A stretch of DNA of 37,446 bases from Candidatus Pacearchaeota archaeon (lineage in GTDB: Archaea > Nanoarchaeota > Nanoarchaeia > Pacearchaeales > GW2011-AR1): NCBI GenBank assembly GCA_023228245.1, contig JALOBN010000026.1:1-37446 (forward strand), read 5' to 3'. Shown one piece after another: positions 22,869-30,023 of the stretch. The notes under the pieces are model-generated. The model ran no database searches and had not been told where the DNA came from. It worked only from the letters and a program-made list of their open reading frames with translations. The translations under genes and the position numbers were made by a program. Every line of letters starts with the position of its first letter. The first letter of the stretch is position 1.

Positions 22869-23963
22869 TTAAACTCCTTGCGCCTTATTCAGAGCCTTTG
22901 CCAGCGCGAACAGGTCGCACCGCTTGGCTTTGTTCTTCGTGAAATACGCGCTCACCTCGGCGTCGTCCAACATCCTGATAGCCGTCAACGCGGACCTGGG
23001 GTCGTCGATGTTTAGCGCCGGCTTCCACTGACTGAAGGTGTAGCCGCGCTGAGCACCGCAGTCGATCTGAACCTTTTCGCCCGCCACATAGAGACCTGAC
23101 CCGTATCCTCCGACCGCCACCTTCACTGTTAGGGCGAACTGCATCGGCGCTTCCGGCTCCGCGGCGTCGAAGTCGATGTCCCAGGCGTCGTATCCGCCGA
23201 AGTCAGCCTTGATAGTCTCGATATACTCGAACGGGAACTTGAAGCCGCAGCGGAACGGCCTCTCATTGACGAGGGCGGTTTCCCTGATGCCCCACTCGCC
23301 CCATGAGTTGAGACCGTAGAACATGCCCTCGTTCTCGTCCCACCCGTCCAGCAGTATGTTATGCCGTGAATCGCTGGACTCGCCCTTGATAGGCGGGAGC
23401 ACGCCCGATCTGTACGAGCTGCCCCACTTGGAGAACCACGGAACGGCGAGCGAGACCACGCCGTCGGCCAGGGCCGCCAGCAGGCCCTCGACGCCGTTGT
23501 CGATACGAGCCTTGACCAGACCCGGATAACGTGACGCCCGCGCTTCCCATATAGCCGGGTCTTGCTTGTCCATCGCTATGTCACCGTATTCGTCCCTGAC
23601 GCACGGCCAACAGTCGTATCTCAATATGCCATGATCACAAATGGCGGTCGCAGCGTCCTCCGGATAGCATCCGAAGTCGTCATTGAGCCAACCGCGGACG
23701 AACCTCGCCCAGTTGTAGACGTACCAAGGCGAGTAAAACAGCGGCTTGCCGACAGGGATGATGCCGAGCCTGGCCGCATCATTGGCCATCAGCTCGCAAT
23801 CAGCTGCTCCGACACACATGCCGCGCCCGTCCTGATCGAACGGCCAGGGATTGTACTGCGCCCAACTGCCCACACGAGGCCGGGCGACGGCCTTCGGAAC
23901 GTAGAACTTAACCAGCTCGTCGGGCTTGCGTTTGTCTTTGAGTGCGCCTGTCGGATGCTGCAT
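22869..23963 (-). CDS. Papain-like cysteine peptidase (C1-type) with InlB-like repeat domain
   Basis: This encodes 364 residues. The papain fold is recognised from DQDGRGMCVGAADCE, where Q44 and C50 stand six apart as the oxyanion-hole Gln and nucleophile do, from SRHNILLDGWDENEG with H201, and from FYGLNSWGEWGI with N219, the classic NSWG-x-WG. Residues ~276-345 look like an InlB B-repeat (KVAVGGYGSGLYVAGEKVQI, then GYTFSQWKPAL). No signal peptide is seen. It could cut peptide cross-links as an endolysin or act on host surface protein. No other lysin is recognised in the genome. The next gene downstream encodes a membrane protein. A terminator lies between its start and an upstream promoter. 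Confidence 0.78.
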   Translation of the reverse strand: MQHPTGALKDKRKPDELVKFYVPKAVARPRVGSWAQYNPWPFDQDGRGMCVGAADCELMANDAARLGIIPVGKPLFYSPWYVYNWARFVRGWLNDDFGCYPEDAATAICDHGILRYDCWPCVRDEYGDIAMDKQDPAIWEARASRYPGLVKARIDNGVEGLLAALADGVVSLAVPWFSKWGSSYRSGVLPPIKGESSDSRHNILLDGWDENEGMFYGLNSWGEWGIRETALVNERPFRCGFKFPFEYIETIKADFGGYDAWDIDFDAAEPEAPMQFALTVKVAVGGYGSGLYVAGEKVQIDCGAQRGYTFSQWKPALNIDDPRSALTAIRMLDDAEVSAYFTKNKAKRCDLFALAKALNKAQGV

Positions 23964-23997
23964 AACGTCACCGCCTGGAGATTATTTCGCGTGGAAT

Positions 23998-24020
23998 AAA
24001 AAAGCCCCGCGCTGGGGGCT
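23998..24020 (-). terminator. Intrinsic terminator between promoter and the peptidase gene
   Basis: AGCCCC (24003-24008) pairs with GGGGCT (24015-24020) and, on the leftward transcript, is followed by UUUUUUAUU. It ends the early transcript after the gene at 24074, yet it also lies about 25 bases after a predicted promoter start, which makes it a possible attenuator. Confidence 0.72.
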
Positions 24021-24048
24021 GGAGATGATTGTTCTATCGTATTAGAAG

Positions 24049-24077
24049 ATGCTACCACCACTATTGCGGTTTGTCAA
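24049..24077 (-). promoter_or_regulatory. Candidate leftward promoter ahead of the peptidase gene
   Basis: On the minus strand, TTGACA (24077-24072), a 17-base spacer, then TAGCAT (24054-24049). The -35 overlaps the stop of the upstream gene. The 13 bases GGGGTATTGACAA are identical to those at the early leftward promoter (35998-35986), suggesting a shared regulator. The -10 matches only 4 of 6. Confidence 0.6.
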
Positions 24078-24325
24078 TACCCCGCTCTCTCTGCTCTCTC
24101 GTCTTTATGATTACAGCCTCTTGCTGGGTAATCTCCATTAGCCGTCGGATATAGATGTATATATCCTGTGATATCTTTGCCTATAAAGGTTTCTTGTCGG
24201 CTAATATCTACCACGCAACAATCTTTCGGGTTAACTCCATAGAGATTTATTAACTGTTGTGCTGTTATGTAGTGGCGGTCTCCATCAAAAGCACTGACAT
24301 AGCCTGGATGTACTGCGTATTTCAT
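24074..24325 (-). CDS. Conserved small phage protein
   Basis: This encodes 83 residues from the ATG at 24325, chosen for AAGGAGAGGGAA just upstream. It reads MKYAVHPGYVSAFDGDRHYI, then AQQLINLYGVNPKDCCVVD, then DITGYIHLYPTANGDY. This MKYAVHPGY...DGDxHxI...LYGV pattern is one I know from many phages, where it lies in early regions. Its role is unknown. It is the last gene of the long early operon and is followed by a terminator. Its stop overlaps the -35 of the next promoter. Confidence 0.72.
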   Translation of the reverse strand: MKYAVHPGYVSAFDGDRHYITAQQLINLYGVNPKDCCVVDISRQETFIGKDITGYIHLYPTANGDYPARGCNHKDERAERAGY

Positions 24326-24339
24326 TTCCCTCTCCTTTC

Positions 24340-24756
24340 TTACCATAGTCCGCCATGCCCTCTGAGGTTGAGATAGTGTATCTCTTGGCACTGCTCATAT
24401 AACCAGGATGGCATTGCATCCACGCCGTCGGCGATCAGCGAGTCCTCGATATGCCTCTTAATGTTCTTGACCTTACGCTCTTGCTTCCGGTCAAAGATAG
24501 TTGCCAGTAATGCCTTGTGGCCAAGTTTCAGCGCCTTCGCCTGCCGAGCCTCGTCGCAGGGGTATTGTATCATTGCCAAGAAGTCTTTGTATTCGTCCGT
24601 GTGCTTGGTGTCGTATAAGCACCGCCTTAAATCCAGCACCAGCATCGAAATCGGCAGTATGTCCTCTGCCGACGAAGTTGTATGCATCTCGAACCTTACA
24701 TCCGGCAGGTGCGCGGCGATCAGCACATCTTTGGCTTCGTTCCAGCCTCTTGCCAT
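24340..24756 (-). CDS. Hypothetical early protein
   Basis: This encodes 138 residues with GGAGGGGTAGC before the ATG. The body is mainly helical, with PISMLVLDLRRCLYDTKHTDE, an ALKLGHKALLATIFDRKQER helix and a basic KVKNIKRHIEDSL segment. No motif is recognised. The end, LNLRGHGGLW, is close to the start of the next gene. Location in the early operon beside a methyltransferase gene suggests a helper or host-takeover role, but nothing in the sequence shows it. Confidence 0.55.
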   Translation of the reverse strand: MARGWNEAKDVLIAAHLPDVRFEMHTTSSAEDILPISMLVLDLRRCLYDTKHTDEYKDFLAMIQYPCDEARQAKALKLGHKALLATIFDRKQERKVKNIKRHIEDSLIADGVDAMPSWLYEQCQEIHYLNLRGHGGLW

Positions 24757-24788
24757 GCTACCCCTCCTTAACCACTAAGGATTAAACG

Positions 24789-25742
24789 TCACGATGCAAC
24801 TGCCTCTAAGTCATGGCTGACTACTAAGACTTCGTTAGAGATTTTACTCTTGCTCATGCCATAAGTCCAATCAATATCAAGAATCTGGTAATCTTTGTAA
24901 TACTCTCTGATAGTCTTGCAGTCATTATAAGATAGAATCCATCTACCACGCTTGGAAAGCATATCAGCTAATGTCTTGTGGTCAAAACCTTTGTGAGTGT
25001 CACCTTTCAACCCATAGAGCGTTTGCCCGTTTAGGTAAGGCGGGTCAAGGTATAGGAAAGCATCCGCGTTTTTGGCTATGGATTCGGTAAAATCAGCTTT
25101 TTTCACGTTGAAATTTGAAACATCAAAATCACGCAAACGCTGAATAGATGATAACGTAAAACGTGGATGATTTGGCGACATACCGCCTGAAAGCGTTGTA
25201 CCCGAAAATGACGAACGATTAAGGACATAAAAGGCGGCCGCTCTATCCATTTGGTTTTCAAGGTTCATATATATTTTCTGCAAATTGTAGAACTTAGTCC
25301 GGGAAAGCGGATAATACCGCGTGACAGCATCGGCAAGTCTGTTAGGGTCACTCAATAGGACATTCCAAAAATCTACCAGTGGCCCGAATGCATCATACCC
25401 GCGTACTTCCATACGTGTACTACAAGCCAATTCTACCGATGCCCCACCGAAAAAAGGTGAACATAACACCTTCTCGTTTGCTGGGATACATTGGCAAATC
25501 GGTTTTACTGCTCTATTCTTGCCACCTGGATAACGCAAAGGTGAATGGGGATAGTGTTTAGGGAAAGGAATTAAAAAGCTATATTGTGCATCAGCTTGTG
25601 CTTCTTTAAGTTGCTTCGCTAATTCCTGTATAACTTCTATGGCTTCAATAGCAAACCAACTTTCTTTTATACTACAATCCTTGATTTTTCTGCACTTATG
25701 GATATCGCCTCTTCCTGTGCAATGTTTACATTGGTCGCTCAC
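24789..25742 (-). CDS. DNA adenine methyltransferase (D12/Dam class) with N-terminal Cys cluster
   Basis: This encodes 317 residues. The methyltransferase part starts near residue 67: SPLRYPGGKNRAV (~67-79), PFFGGASVELA (~96-106) for SAM binding, and YLDPPY (~231-236), the DPPY catalytic motif, with GLKGDTHKGFDHKTLADML after it. These place it in the D12 class that makes N6-methyladenine, often in GATC. The first ~65 residues are not part of that fold. They hold CKHCTGRGDIHKC and a nearby Cys, like a DnaJ-type zinc knuckle, then a helix. No matching restriction enzyme is near, so self-protection or regulation is likely. Confidence 0.85.
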   Translation of the reverse strand: MSDQCKHCTGRGDIHKCRKIKDCSIKESWFAIEAIEVIQELAKQLKEAQADAQYSFLIPFPKHYPHSPLRYPGGKNRAVKPICQCIPANEKVLCSPFFGGASVELACSTRMEVRGYDAFGPLVDFWNVLLSDPNRLADAVTRYYPLSRTKFYNLQKIYMNLENQMDRAAAFYVLNRSSFSGTTLSGGMSPNHPRFTLSSIQRLRDFDVSNFNVKKADFTESIAKNADAFLYLDPPYLNGQTLYGLKGDTHKGFDHKTLADMLSKRGRWILSYNDCKTIREYYKDYQILDIDWTYGMSKSKISNEVLVVSHDLEAVAS

Positions 25743-26539
25743 ATTCCCTCCTTCTGTGCCTTAACAAAGTCTTGGCACATCTCAATACCATGTACTCTCT
25801 CAGCCACCTTGAATGTTTCAAAACCTGTTGGCTCTTTAAGTGATTCCATCCCCGCCGCTATGCGCTCCAACTCTGCATTGTGGGCGACGAGGATGGCCTC
25901 TATACACTCATCATCGGTTATATCGTCATGAGCGACTTTGATTAGTTCATCTACCTTCTCCGCAAACTCCCGCCTTACCTCTGCGTCGTGGGCAGGGAGC
26001 CAAGCCATGACTGCGTCTCGCTGCAAGGTAGCACCATGATAAAACCTAGATGTTTCGAACTTAGAATCTGCTTTTATCAGTGGCATCTCTGCTGGCTCTG
26101 CTATGCTTCCTATGTTGCAGGTTTCTTCTTCACAGTCGCAGGTCAAAGCACAAGTTCCAGCAGGCTTACCACAGTTTTTACACTCTGCTGTTGGGTCTAG
26201 TGGCTCTATACATTTGCCGTTCTTAAAGAATAGGCACTTTATATGCGGCTCCAGTTCTTCCTCAAGATGCAGATGCACACATTTACCATTGTCATCTGGG
26301 TAGTAATCAGGGCAAGCCCCTCTGCATAGCTCCGAATCTTCTTCCAACGGTATAGTGTGTCCTTCATTGCAGAACCTCAGAGTTGCTGGCTTCTTGGGTT
26401 GCTCTATGAGGGCTAGGATGGCCTTTAACTGTGGGTTTAAGCAATAAGTATCATTATCAAAGTGCCTGCAATCTTCCCATCCAAATGCACAACACGTTCC
26501 GCATAGTATCTTTTTTATCTCAGCTATCTTCTTCTTCAT
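25739..26539 (-). CDS. Cysteine-rich protein of unknown function
   Basis: This encodes 266 residues. About 17 cysteines lie in the first ~140 residues, in groups such as LCGTCC, LCRGACPDYY, ECKNCGKPAGTC and TCDCEEETC, pointing to several metal sites. The C-terminal half (~150-266) is helical and acidic and contains RDAVMAWLPAHDAEVRREFA, a segment I have seen in other phage early proteins. No enzyme motif is found. It overlaps the methyltransferase start by four bases and the next ORF by four, so it is cotranscribed with the DNA metabolism genes. A DNA-binding or bridging role is a guess. Confidence 0.6.
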   Translation of the reverse strand: MKKKIAEIKKILCGTCCAFGWEDCRHFDNDTYCLNPQLKAILALIEQPKKPATLRFCNEGHTIPLEEDSELCRGACPDYYPDDNGKCVHLHLEEELEPHIKCLFFKNGKCIEPLDPTAECKNCGKPAGTCALTCDCEEETCNIGSIAEPAEMPLIKADSKFETSRFYHGATLQRDAVMAWLPAHDAEVRREFAEKVDELIKVAHDDITDDECIEAILVAHNAELERIAAGMESLKEPTGFETFKVAERVHGIEMCQDFVKAQKEGM

Positions 26540-26763
26540 CTCTCTCCTCTCCTATAGATGGGTTTTTCTTCCATGATGCGCCGTATCTCTGTGGGCGATT
26601 CGATCACAATTATCTGAGTGAGTTTTAGTTCCTGCTCTGCCGCACGCTTTTTTGCTAGCTTTAGGTTATAAAGCGAGTCCTCAGAAATGATATCACTCAG
26701 TTGAAACCTGCCGGGCCCCGGCGTGTCGCTGGCAGTGCGTATGACTGGAACTCTAATCTTCAT
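26536..26763 (-). CDS. Small hypothetical protein
   Basis: This encodes 75 residues: MKIRVPVIRTASDTPGPGRF, then a helix LYNLKLAKKRAAEQELKLTQ and a strand IIVIESPTEIRR. No family is recognised. It overlaps the P-loop ATPase and Cys-rich genes by four bases on each side and may assist the ATPase. Confidence 0.5.
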   Translation of the reverse strand: MKIRVPVIRTASDTPGPGRFQLSDIISEDSLYNLKLAKKRAAEQELKLTQIIVIESPTEIRRIMEEKPIYRRGER

Positions 26764-27773
26764 GCGTCCACCTTTCCTTTACTGTTGCACTTATCGCATT
26801 TACCCGCCGTAACGCTCTTGCCCTTGCATTGCGGGCAGGTAACGACTTCTCGGAAGTTTCTGATCTCTACCCCGTCCCATATCGAATAAGCATACGTTTT
26901 ACCATACAGCCTTACTCCAGGTTTTGGCTCTTTTACCTTACCGAGTGTTAATAGAATCTCGTCCTTCCCGAATGGGTCAAGTAAGATTTCAACATCAGTA
27001 AAGTCTTTGGTAAATTGGCCGCCACGCCCCGCGCTGGCACCTTCCCCTTTTTGTTCTACTACTATAGATATTCCTCTGCCGGATGCTTTCTTGATCTCCT
27101 CGCAAACATGGCCTATGTCGTAGTGTTCTTTAAGATTTACCCAATCTATGATATTGATTCTGTCCTTGACAACATGGGAAGCATAATCATCCCTCACTGG
27201 TAAGAGTGTGAACTTATCCATCCCTTCATCGTCAACCCACTTCACCCAATCCATTTTATCTAGCCGATTCAAGAATCGAGAGTGTGGTTCAAACTCCTGT
27301 TTCTCTGAGTTCCATGTAGTGTACTCATTTCCCATTAGCACAGGTTTCTTGTCTATATTCTGAGCGCAAAACTCCAACGCCAGTAATGTCTTACCAAAGT
27401 TCGATACACCCGCTATGAATATAAAGTCACCCTCCCGTATAGTAATCTGATCGGCAAACCACATCTCTAATCCAGTAGCTTTTTCTTTAGGGAATATAAG
27501 CATATACGGTTGTCTGCGTTCCCTCCCTGGTGCAAACACCCTGACAGGCTTGACCTGTGTAATAACCCGATAACTACCGTCCTTTCTCCCTGTAGGTCTA
27601 ATTAAAGGATTCTCCCCTTCAGATAACCGCAAGAGAATCATCCGCAATCCGTCCCACGCCGGAGATGCAGGGTCTATGTTCAAGTCCCGCCGGAGCTGCA
27701 TCAGATCGATGTCCCTTCCTTGAATGGGGGCAAGGAACTGACGCACCTTATCAATTAACTTCGTCTCTACCAT
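26760..27773 (-). CDS. RecA-like P-loop ATPase, candidate replication ATPase
   Basis: This encodes 337 residues. Residues ~1-75 suggest a winged helix (LMQLRRDLNIDPASPAWDGL, then LIRPTGRKDGSYRVI). The ATPase begins near 105: ITIREGDFIFIAGVSNFGKT, with Walker A GVSNFGKT at ~122-129, PVLMGNEYTTW after it, a GISIVVEQKGEGA Walker B-like strand, and GGQFTKDFTDVEILL. The C-terminus has CPQCKGKSVTAGKCDKC, a DnaJ-like zinc knuckle. This mix suits DnaB-like or RepA-like phage proteins that open or load the origin. It directly follows an iteron-like cluster. It is too small for a full DnaB helicase, so a loader or RepA-type protein is likeliest. Confidence 0.68.
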   Translation of the reverse strand: MVETKLIDKVRQFLAPIQGRDIDLMQLRRDLNIDPASPAWDGLRMILLRLSEGENPLIRPTGRKDGSYRVITQVKPVRVFAPGRERRQPYMLIFPKEKATGLEMWFADQITIREGDFIFIAGVSNFGKTLLALEFCAQNIDKKPVLMGNEYTTWNSEKQEFEPHSRFLNRLDKMDWVKWVDDEGMDKFTLLPVRDDYASHVVKDRINIIDWVNLKEHYDIGHVCEEIKKASGRGISIVVEQKGEGASAGRGGQFTKDFTDVEILLDPFGKDEILLTLGKVKEPKPGVRLYGKTYAYSIWDGVEIRNFREVVTCPQCKGKSVTAGKCDKCNSKGKVDA

Positions 27774-27794
27774 CTCCCCCTTCTTTCACTCGTG

Positions 27795-27925
27795 CTTGTG
27801 ACGCTTCGTGACGCAAATGTTACGCTTGTGACGCTCTCGTAACTTGTAGCTATTTTCTTGTGACGCTGGCTTTTCATTTACTCGTAATCTCCCGTCACGT
27901 TGCTTTATATATAATTAATTAATAC
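27795..27925. other. Iteron-like repeats with AT-rich tract: candidate replication origin
   Basis: CTTGTGACGCT occurs exactly at 27795-27805, 27825-27835 and 27857-27867. A related TTCGTGACGCA lies at 27805-27815, a weaker TGTTACGCT at 27818-27826, and an inverted CGTCAC at 27893-27898. An AT-rich stretch (27903-27923) follows. The gap 27774-27949 holds no gene. Iterons, an AT-rich unwinding tract and an adjacent replication ATPase gene fit an origin. An operator array is the alternative. Confidence 0.6.
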
Positions 27926-27949
27926 GTACCCCTCCCCACCCTACCCCAA

Positions 27950-28252
27950 TTACGGGGCACTATCTTCTAAGGAATACGTACTGTATTTACTTACTTTCTT
28001 AGAATGGGTATGTCCCATCTTCATCAATCCGTTTACCCTGTTTTCCAAGACGTTCTGCCCCGCTCTCAGGTCATCCAACTTTGCCTTTAGACGTAGCATA
28101 TCGGGTGGTAGTGGCGTTTTTACAGGGGCAGGGGTGTCGCCGTACCTTTCCTTGTCTCTAAGGGCGTATAATCCATGCGCCCACGCTTGCCGGTAGGTCA
28201 TGGGCTGGTGGCGGATCGGTGTATGTGCTTTCCTTTCATAGTCTGTTATCAT
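27950..28252 (-). CDS. Hypothetical protein with coiled-coil segment
   Basis: This encodes 100 residues, with GGAGGGGATATAG before the ATG. Near the N-terminus MTYRQAWAHGLYALRDKERY is a likely helix; then a Pro-rich linker (PAPVKTPLPPD) and a coiled coil (LRLKAKLDDLRAGQNVLENR). No family is recognised. It lies between the HNH nuclease gene and the origin-like repeats; a part in initiation is possible from position only. Confidence 0.5.
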   Translation of the reverse strand: MITDYERKAHTPIRHQPMTYRQAWAHGLYALRDKERYGDTPAPVKTPLPPDMLRLKAKLDDLRAGQNVLENRVNGLMKMGHTHSKKVSKYSTYSLEDSAP

Positions 28253-28272
28253 CTATATCCCCTCCATGTTCA

Positions 28273-28674
28273 TTACTGTAAGTCTTTAAATTCAGGGTAT
28301 TCAAAGTAAAATACCACAGCAGTATTTCTCTCTTGAATAATCCCGAAATCCTCAGCTAGACGAAAGCCAGCTTGCGTTCTTCTTAACCTCTCTACTTGCA
28401 ACTCTATCTCTTTGCGGAACTGTTCAATCGAGTATGTCTGTTTCCAACGGTTGCACCTTTCGCATGATGGATTCAAATTAGCAACATCATCAACGTCAGA
28501 AAGATTGATGGTGTCTAAATTAAATATCTCTCTCATCGTTGGAGATTTGAGGTAACAAGCATTGCTTCGTGGAAAAATATGGTCAATATGAAATCGACTA
28601 CCTAACTTTATCCCACAGTACGCACAGTGACCATTGTATTTGTTTTTAATTACTAACCTATCTTTTGGCTTCAT
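28273..28674 (-). CDS. HNH endonuclease
   Basis: This encodes 133 residues. CAYCG (17-21) and CERCNRWK (71-78) hold the structural zinc. The catalytic ββα element has FHIDHIFPRS (~28-37), with the general-base His, and VANLNPSC (~64-71). It is longer than a bare HNH domain, with a helical tail carrying IEQFRKEIELQVERLRRTQ. Phage HNH proteins are homing or packaging-related nucleases. This one is not near the terminase, so a free-standing homing-type or recombination nuclease fits. It shares the early operon with VRR-NUC and methyltransferases. Confidence 0.8.
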   Translation of the reverse strand: MKPKDRLVIKNKYNGHCAYCGIKLGSRFHIDHIFPRSNACYLKSPTMREIFNLDTINLSDVDDVANLNPSCERCNRWKQTYSIEQFRKEIELQVERLRRTQAGFRLAEDFGIIQERNTAVVFYFEYPEFKDLQ

Positions 28675-28696
28675 AGTCCATCCTCATAATAGGGCT

Positions 28697-29017
28697 TCAT
28701 GCCAGCACCTCAATAATCTTATCCCAATCCTTCGGTCTCCAAACGTACACCTCTGCCCCCGCCAACTCCCATTGGTTCAGCCATTCCTCTTGTGCTTCCG
28801 ATAGCTTCCCCTTATCACTCTTTATCTCAGCTACTACCATCCGGCTAGGCTTTAGCATTACTAGATCGGGAAATCCCTCTCCGTCTGCTTGTACGGGCGT
28901 GGCGAAATATACCGAGCCATCCTTGCGCTGGATGCGTACCCCCCTGAAGTGTGCCACTAGCCAATGATGCAAATGTGCAACGTCTATAATTTGCTGCTGG
29001 AACTCTGATTCTTTCAT
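28697..29017 (-). CDS. VRR-NUC nuclease
   Basis: This encodes 106 residues, about the usual size for a stand-alone VRR-NUC domain (PF08774). The PD-(D/E)xK signature is clear: E6 in the first helix, GFPDLVML (~48-55) with D51, VAEIKSDKGKLSEAQEEWL (~62-80) with E64 and K66, and the conserved Gln Q76, then VYVWRPKDWDKI at the end. Relatives act as structure-specific nucleases, including Holliday-junction cutting, in phages and repair. It lies four bases past the stop of one gene and near the HNH gene, so it most likely serves recombination or repair. Confidence 0.85.
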   Translation of the reverse strand: MKESEFQQQIIDVAHLHHWLVAHFRGVRIQRKDGSVYFATPVQADGEGFPDLVMLKPSRMVVAEIKSDKGKLSEAQEEWLNQWELAGAEVYVWRPKDWDKIIEVLA

Positions 29018-29020
29018 CTG

Positions 29021-29539
29021 CTATACTCCTAACTCCATTGGTATCGGTATCTCTTGTAATCGCTCTCCTTTAGTATTGATAGATGAGATCTTAATGACAC
29101 CAGGGAACGGTTTATCTTGATAGTAAGGTTTGAAGATGACAACCACGCTAGAAAGATTTGCCCGCGCGGATCTGCCGTTTAAACTAAAATGCAGTCGGTC
29201 AGCAACAAAGCGCCACTCACTTGCCTTCATCACGTAGTTGTGCCACATCTTTGAATCTGTGGATCTGGATTGGATGAGGCATACCACGGTAGCGCCTTTC
29301 TGCGCTTCGGTATACGCTTTCTTCATCCACTTGCTGATCTCGCCGTTGTAGGGTGGGTTCATCCAAACGATATCTTTGCTCCAGTCACGGTCAAGGGAAT
29401 CCTCGTGCTTTGAATAGAACCTTTCACATTTGGCATTCTCCGCGCTGGCGCAAGCATCAAGCGTGAAGTGAAACTCTTTATTAAGCGTGTCAAAGAACTG
29501 CTGAGGCGTTCCGTATTCGGTGCTGCTGGTTTTCTTCAC
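29021..29539 (-). CDS. Phage N6-adenine methyltransferase (PF05869-type)
   Basis: This encodes 172 residues from a GTG at 29539 that overlaps the upstream TGA (GTGA). A longer frame exists upstream but lies over another gene. The family pattern is clear: YGTPQQFFDTLNKEFHFTLD (~9-28), CASAENAKCERFYS (~30-43), and VWMNPPYNGEISKWMKKAY (~58-76) with the NPPY catalytic motif at 61-64. It should methylate adenine N6 in phage DNA. It is a second methyltransferase next to the D12-type gene in the same operon. GGGGGAGAAGGC precedes the start. Confidence 0.87.
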   Translation of the reverse strand: MKKTSSTEYGTPQQFFDTLNKEFHFTLDACASAENAKCERFYSKHEDSLDRDWSKDIVWMNPPYNGEISKWMKKAYTEAQKGATVVCLIQSRSTDSKMWHNYVMKASEWRFVADRLHFSLNGRSARANLSSVVVIFKPYYQDKPFPGVIKISSINTKGERLQEIPIPMELGV

Positions 29540-29814
29540 GCCTTCTCCCCCTTGAAGTCGCCCCAATGCACATAGAACATCTCTTCGTCTGGCACATGCC
29601 GTCCATAGATGCCGTCGATAACAGCTTGCAGTTCCTTCGGGTCTCTTGCGCCTTCCGGCTCGTACAGATAATTGACGATGATCCACCAGGGCAACCGCAC
29701 GATACAGGTTACTCGCGGGTCTTTGCTGTACCGCTTGTGCCTCGATGTGCATATCTTCATGCCTAGACGTATGCGCTCTTGGCTCCATGTGGTGAATGGT
29801 ATTAACTCGCTCAT
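29536..29814 (-). CDS. Small ASCH/PUA-like phage protein
   Basis: This encodes 92 residues. ITW-type start: IPFTTWSQERIRLGMKICTS, then RHKRYSKDPRVTCIVRLPW, EPEGARDPKELQAVIDGIYG and EEMFYVHWGDF. A Trp/Lys/Thr-Ser-Arg arrangement near the N-terminus and a beta-rich core are what ASCH-type RNA-binding domains have. I have seen near relatives in other phages. The role is unknown, but ASCH domains recognise modified or single-stranded nucleic acid. It overlaps the methyltransferase start by four bases and the upstream ORF by four. Confidence 0.62.
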   Translation of the reverse strand: MSELIPFTTWSQERIRLGMKICTSRHKRYSKDPRVTCIVRLPWWIIVNYLYEPEGARDPKELQAVIDGIYGRHVPDEEMFYVHWGDFKGEKA

Positions 29815-30023
29815 TTCTCCCTCCCACTAAAAAAACTCACTAAAGGATTACTCTCTAGACTGCCGCGAAAGATGCCGCTGTCCAGCATCCGCTCGTAATG
29901 CCGCTGAGTGTGGCATTTGATACACGGTCCAACCTCGTGTATCAGCAGCGGCTTTTCCGGCGTGGGTACTCTGGTTATGATCTCATGCCGTGTGTGTGGC
30001 TTGCCTTTACATATCGGGCTCAT
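29811..30023 (-). CDS. Small hypothetical protein with CxxC
   Basis: This encodes 70 residues: CKGKPHTRHEIITRVPTPEK, then VGPCIKCHTQRHYERMLDSG. The CIKCH group with an upstream Cys and His could bind zinc. No family is known to me. It overlaps neighbours on both sides by four bases, as in the rest of the early operon. Confidence 0.5.
   Translation of the reverse strand: MSPICKGKPHTRHEIITRVPTPEKPLLIHEVGPCIKCHTQRHYERMLDSGIFRGSLESNPLVSFFSGREK

Noticed and set aside
29540..29827. N-terminal extension of the second methyltransferase
   Set aside because: It overlaps the ASCH-like gene in another frame and has no family pattern. The GTG at 29539 fits both ribosome site and family start.
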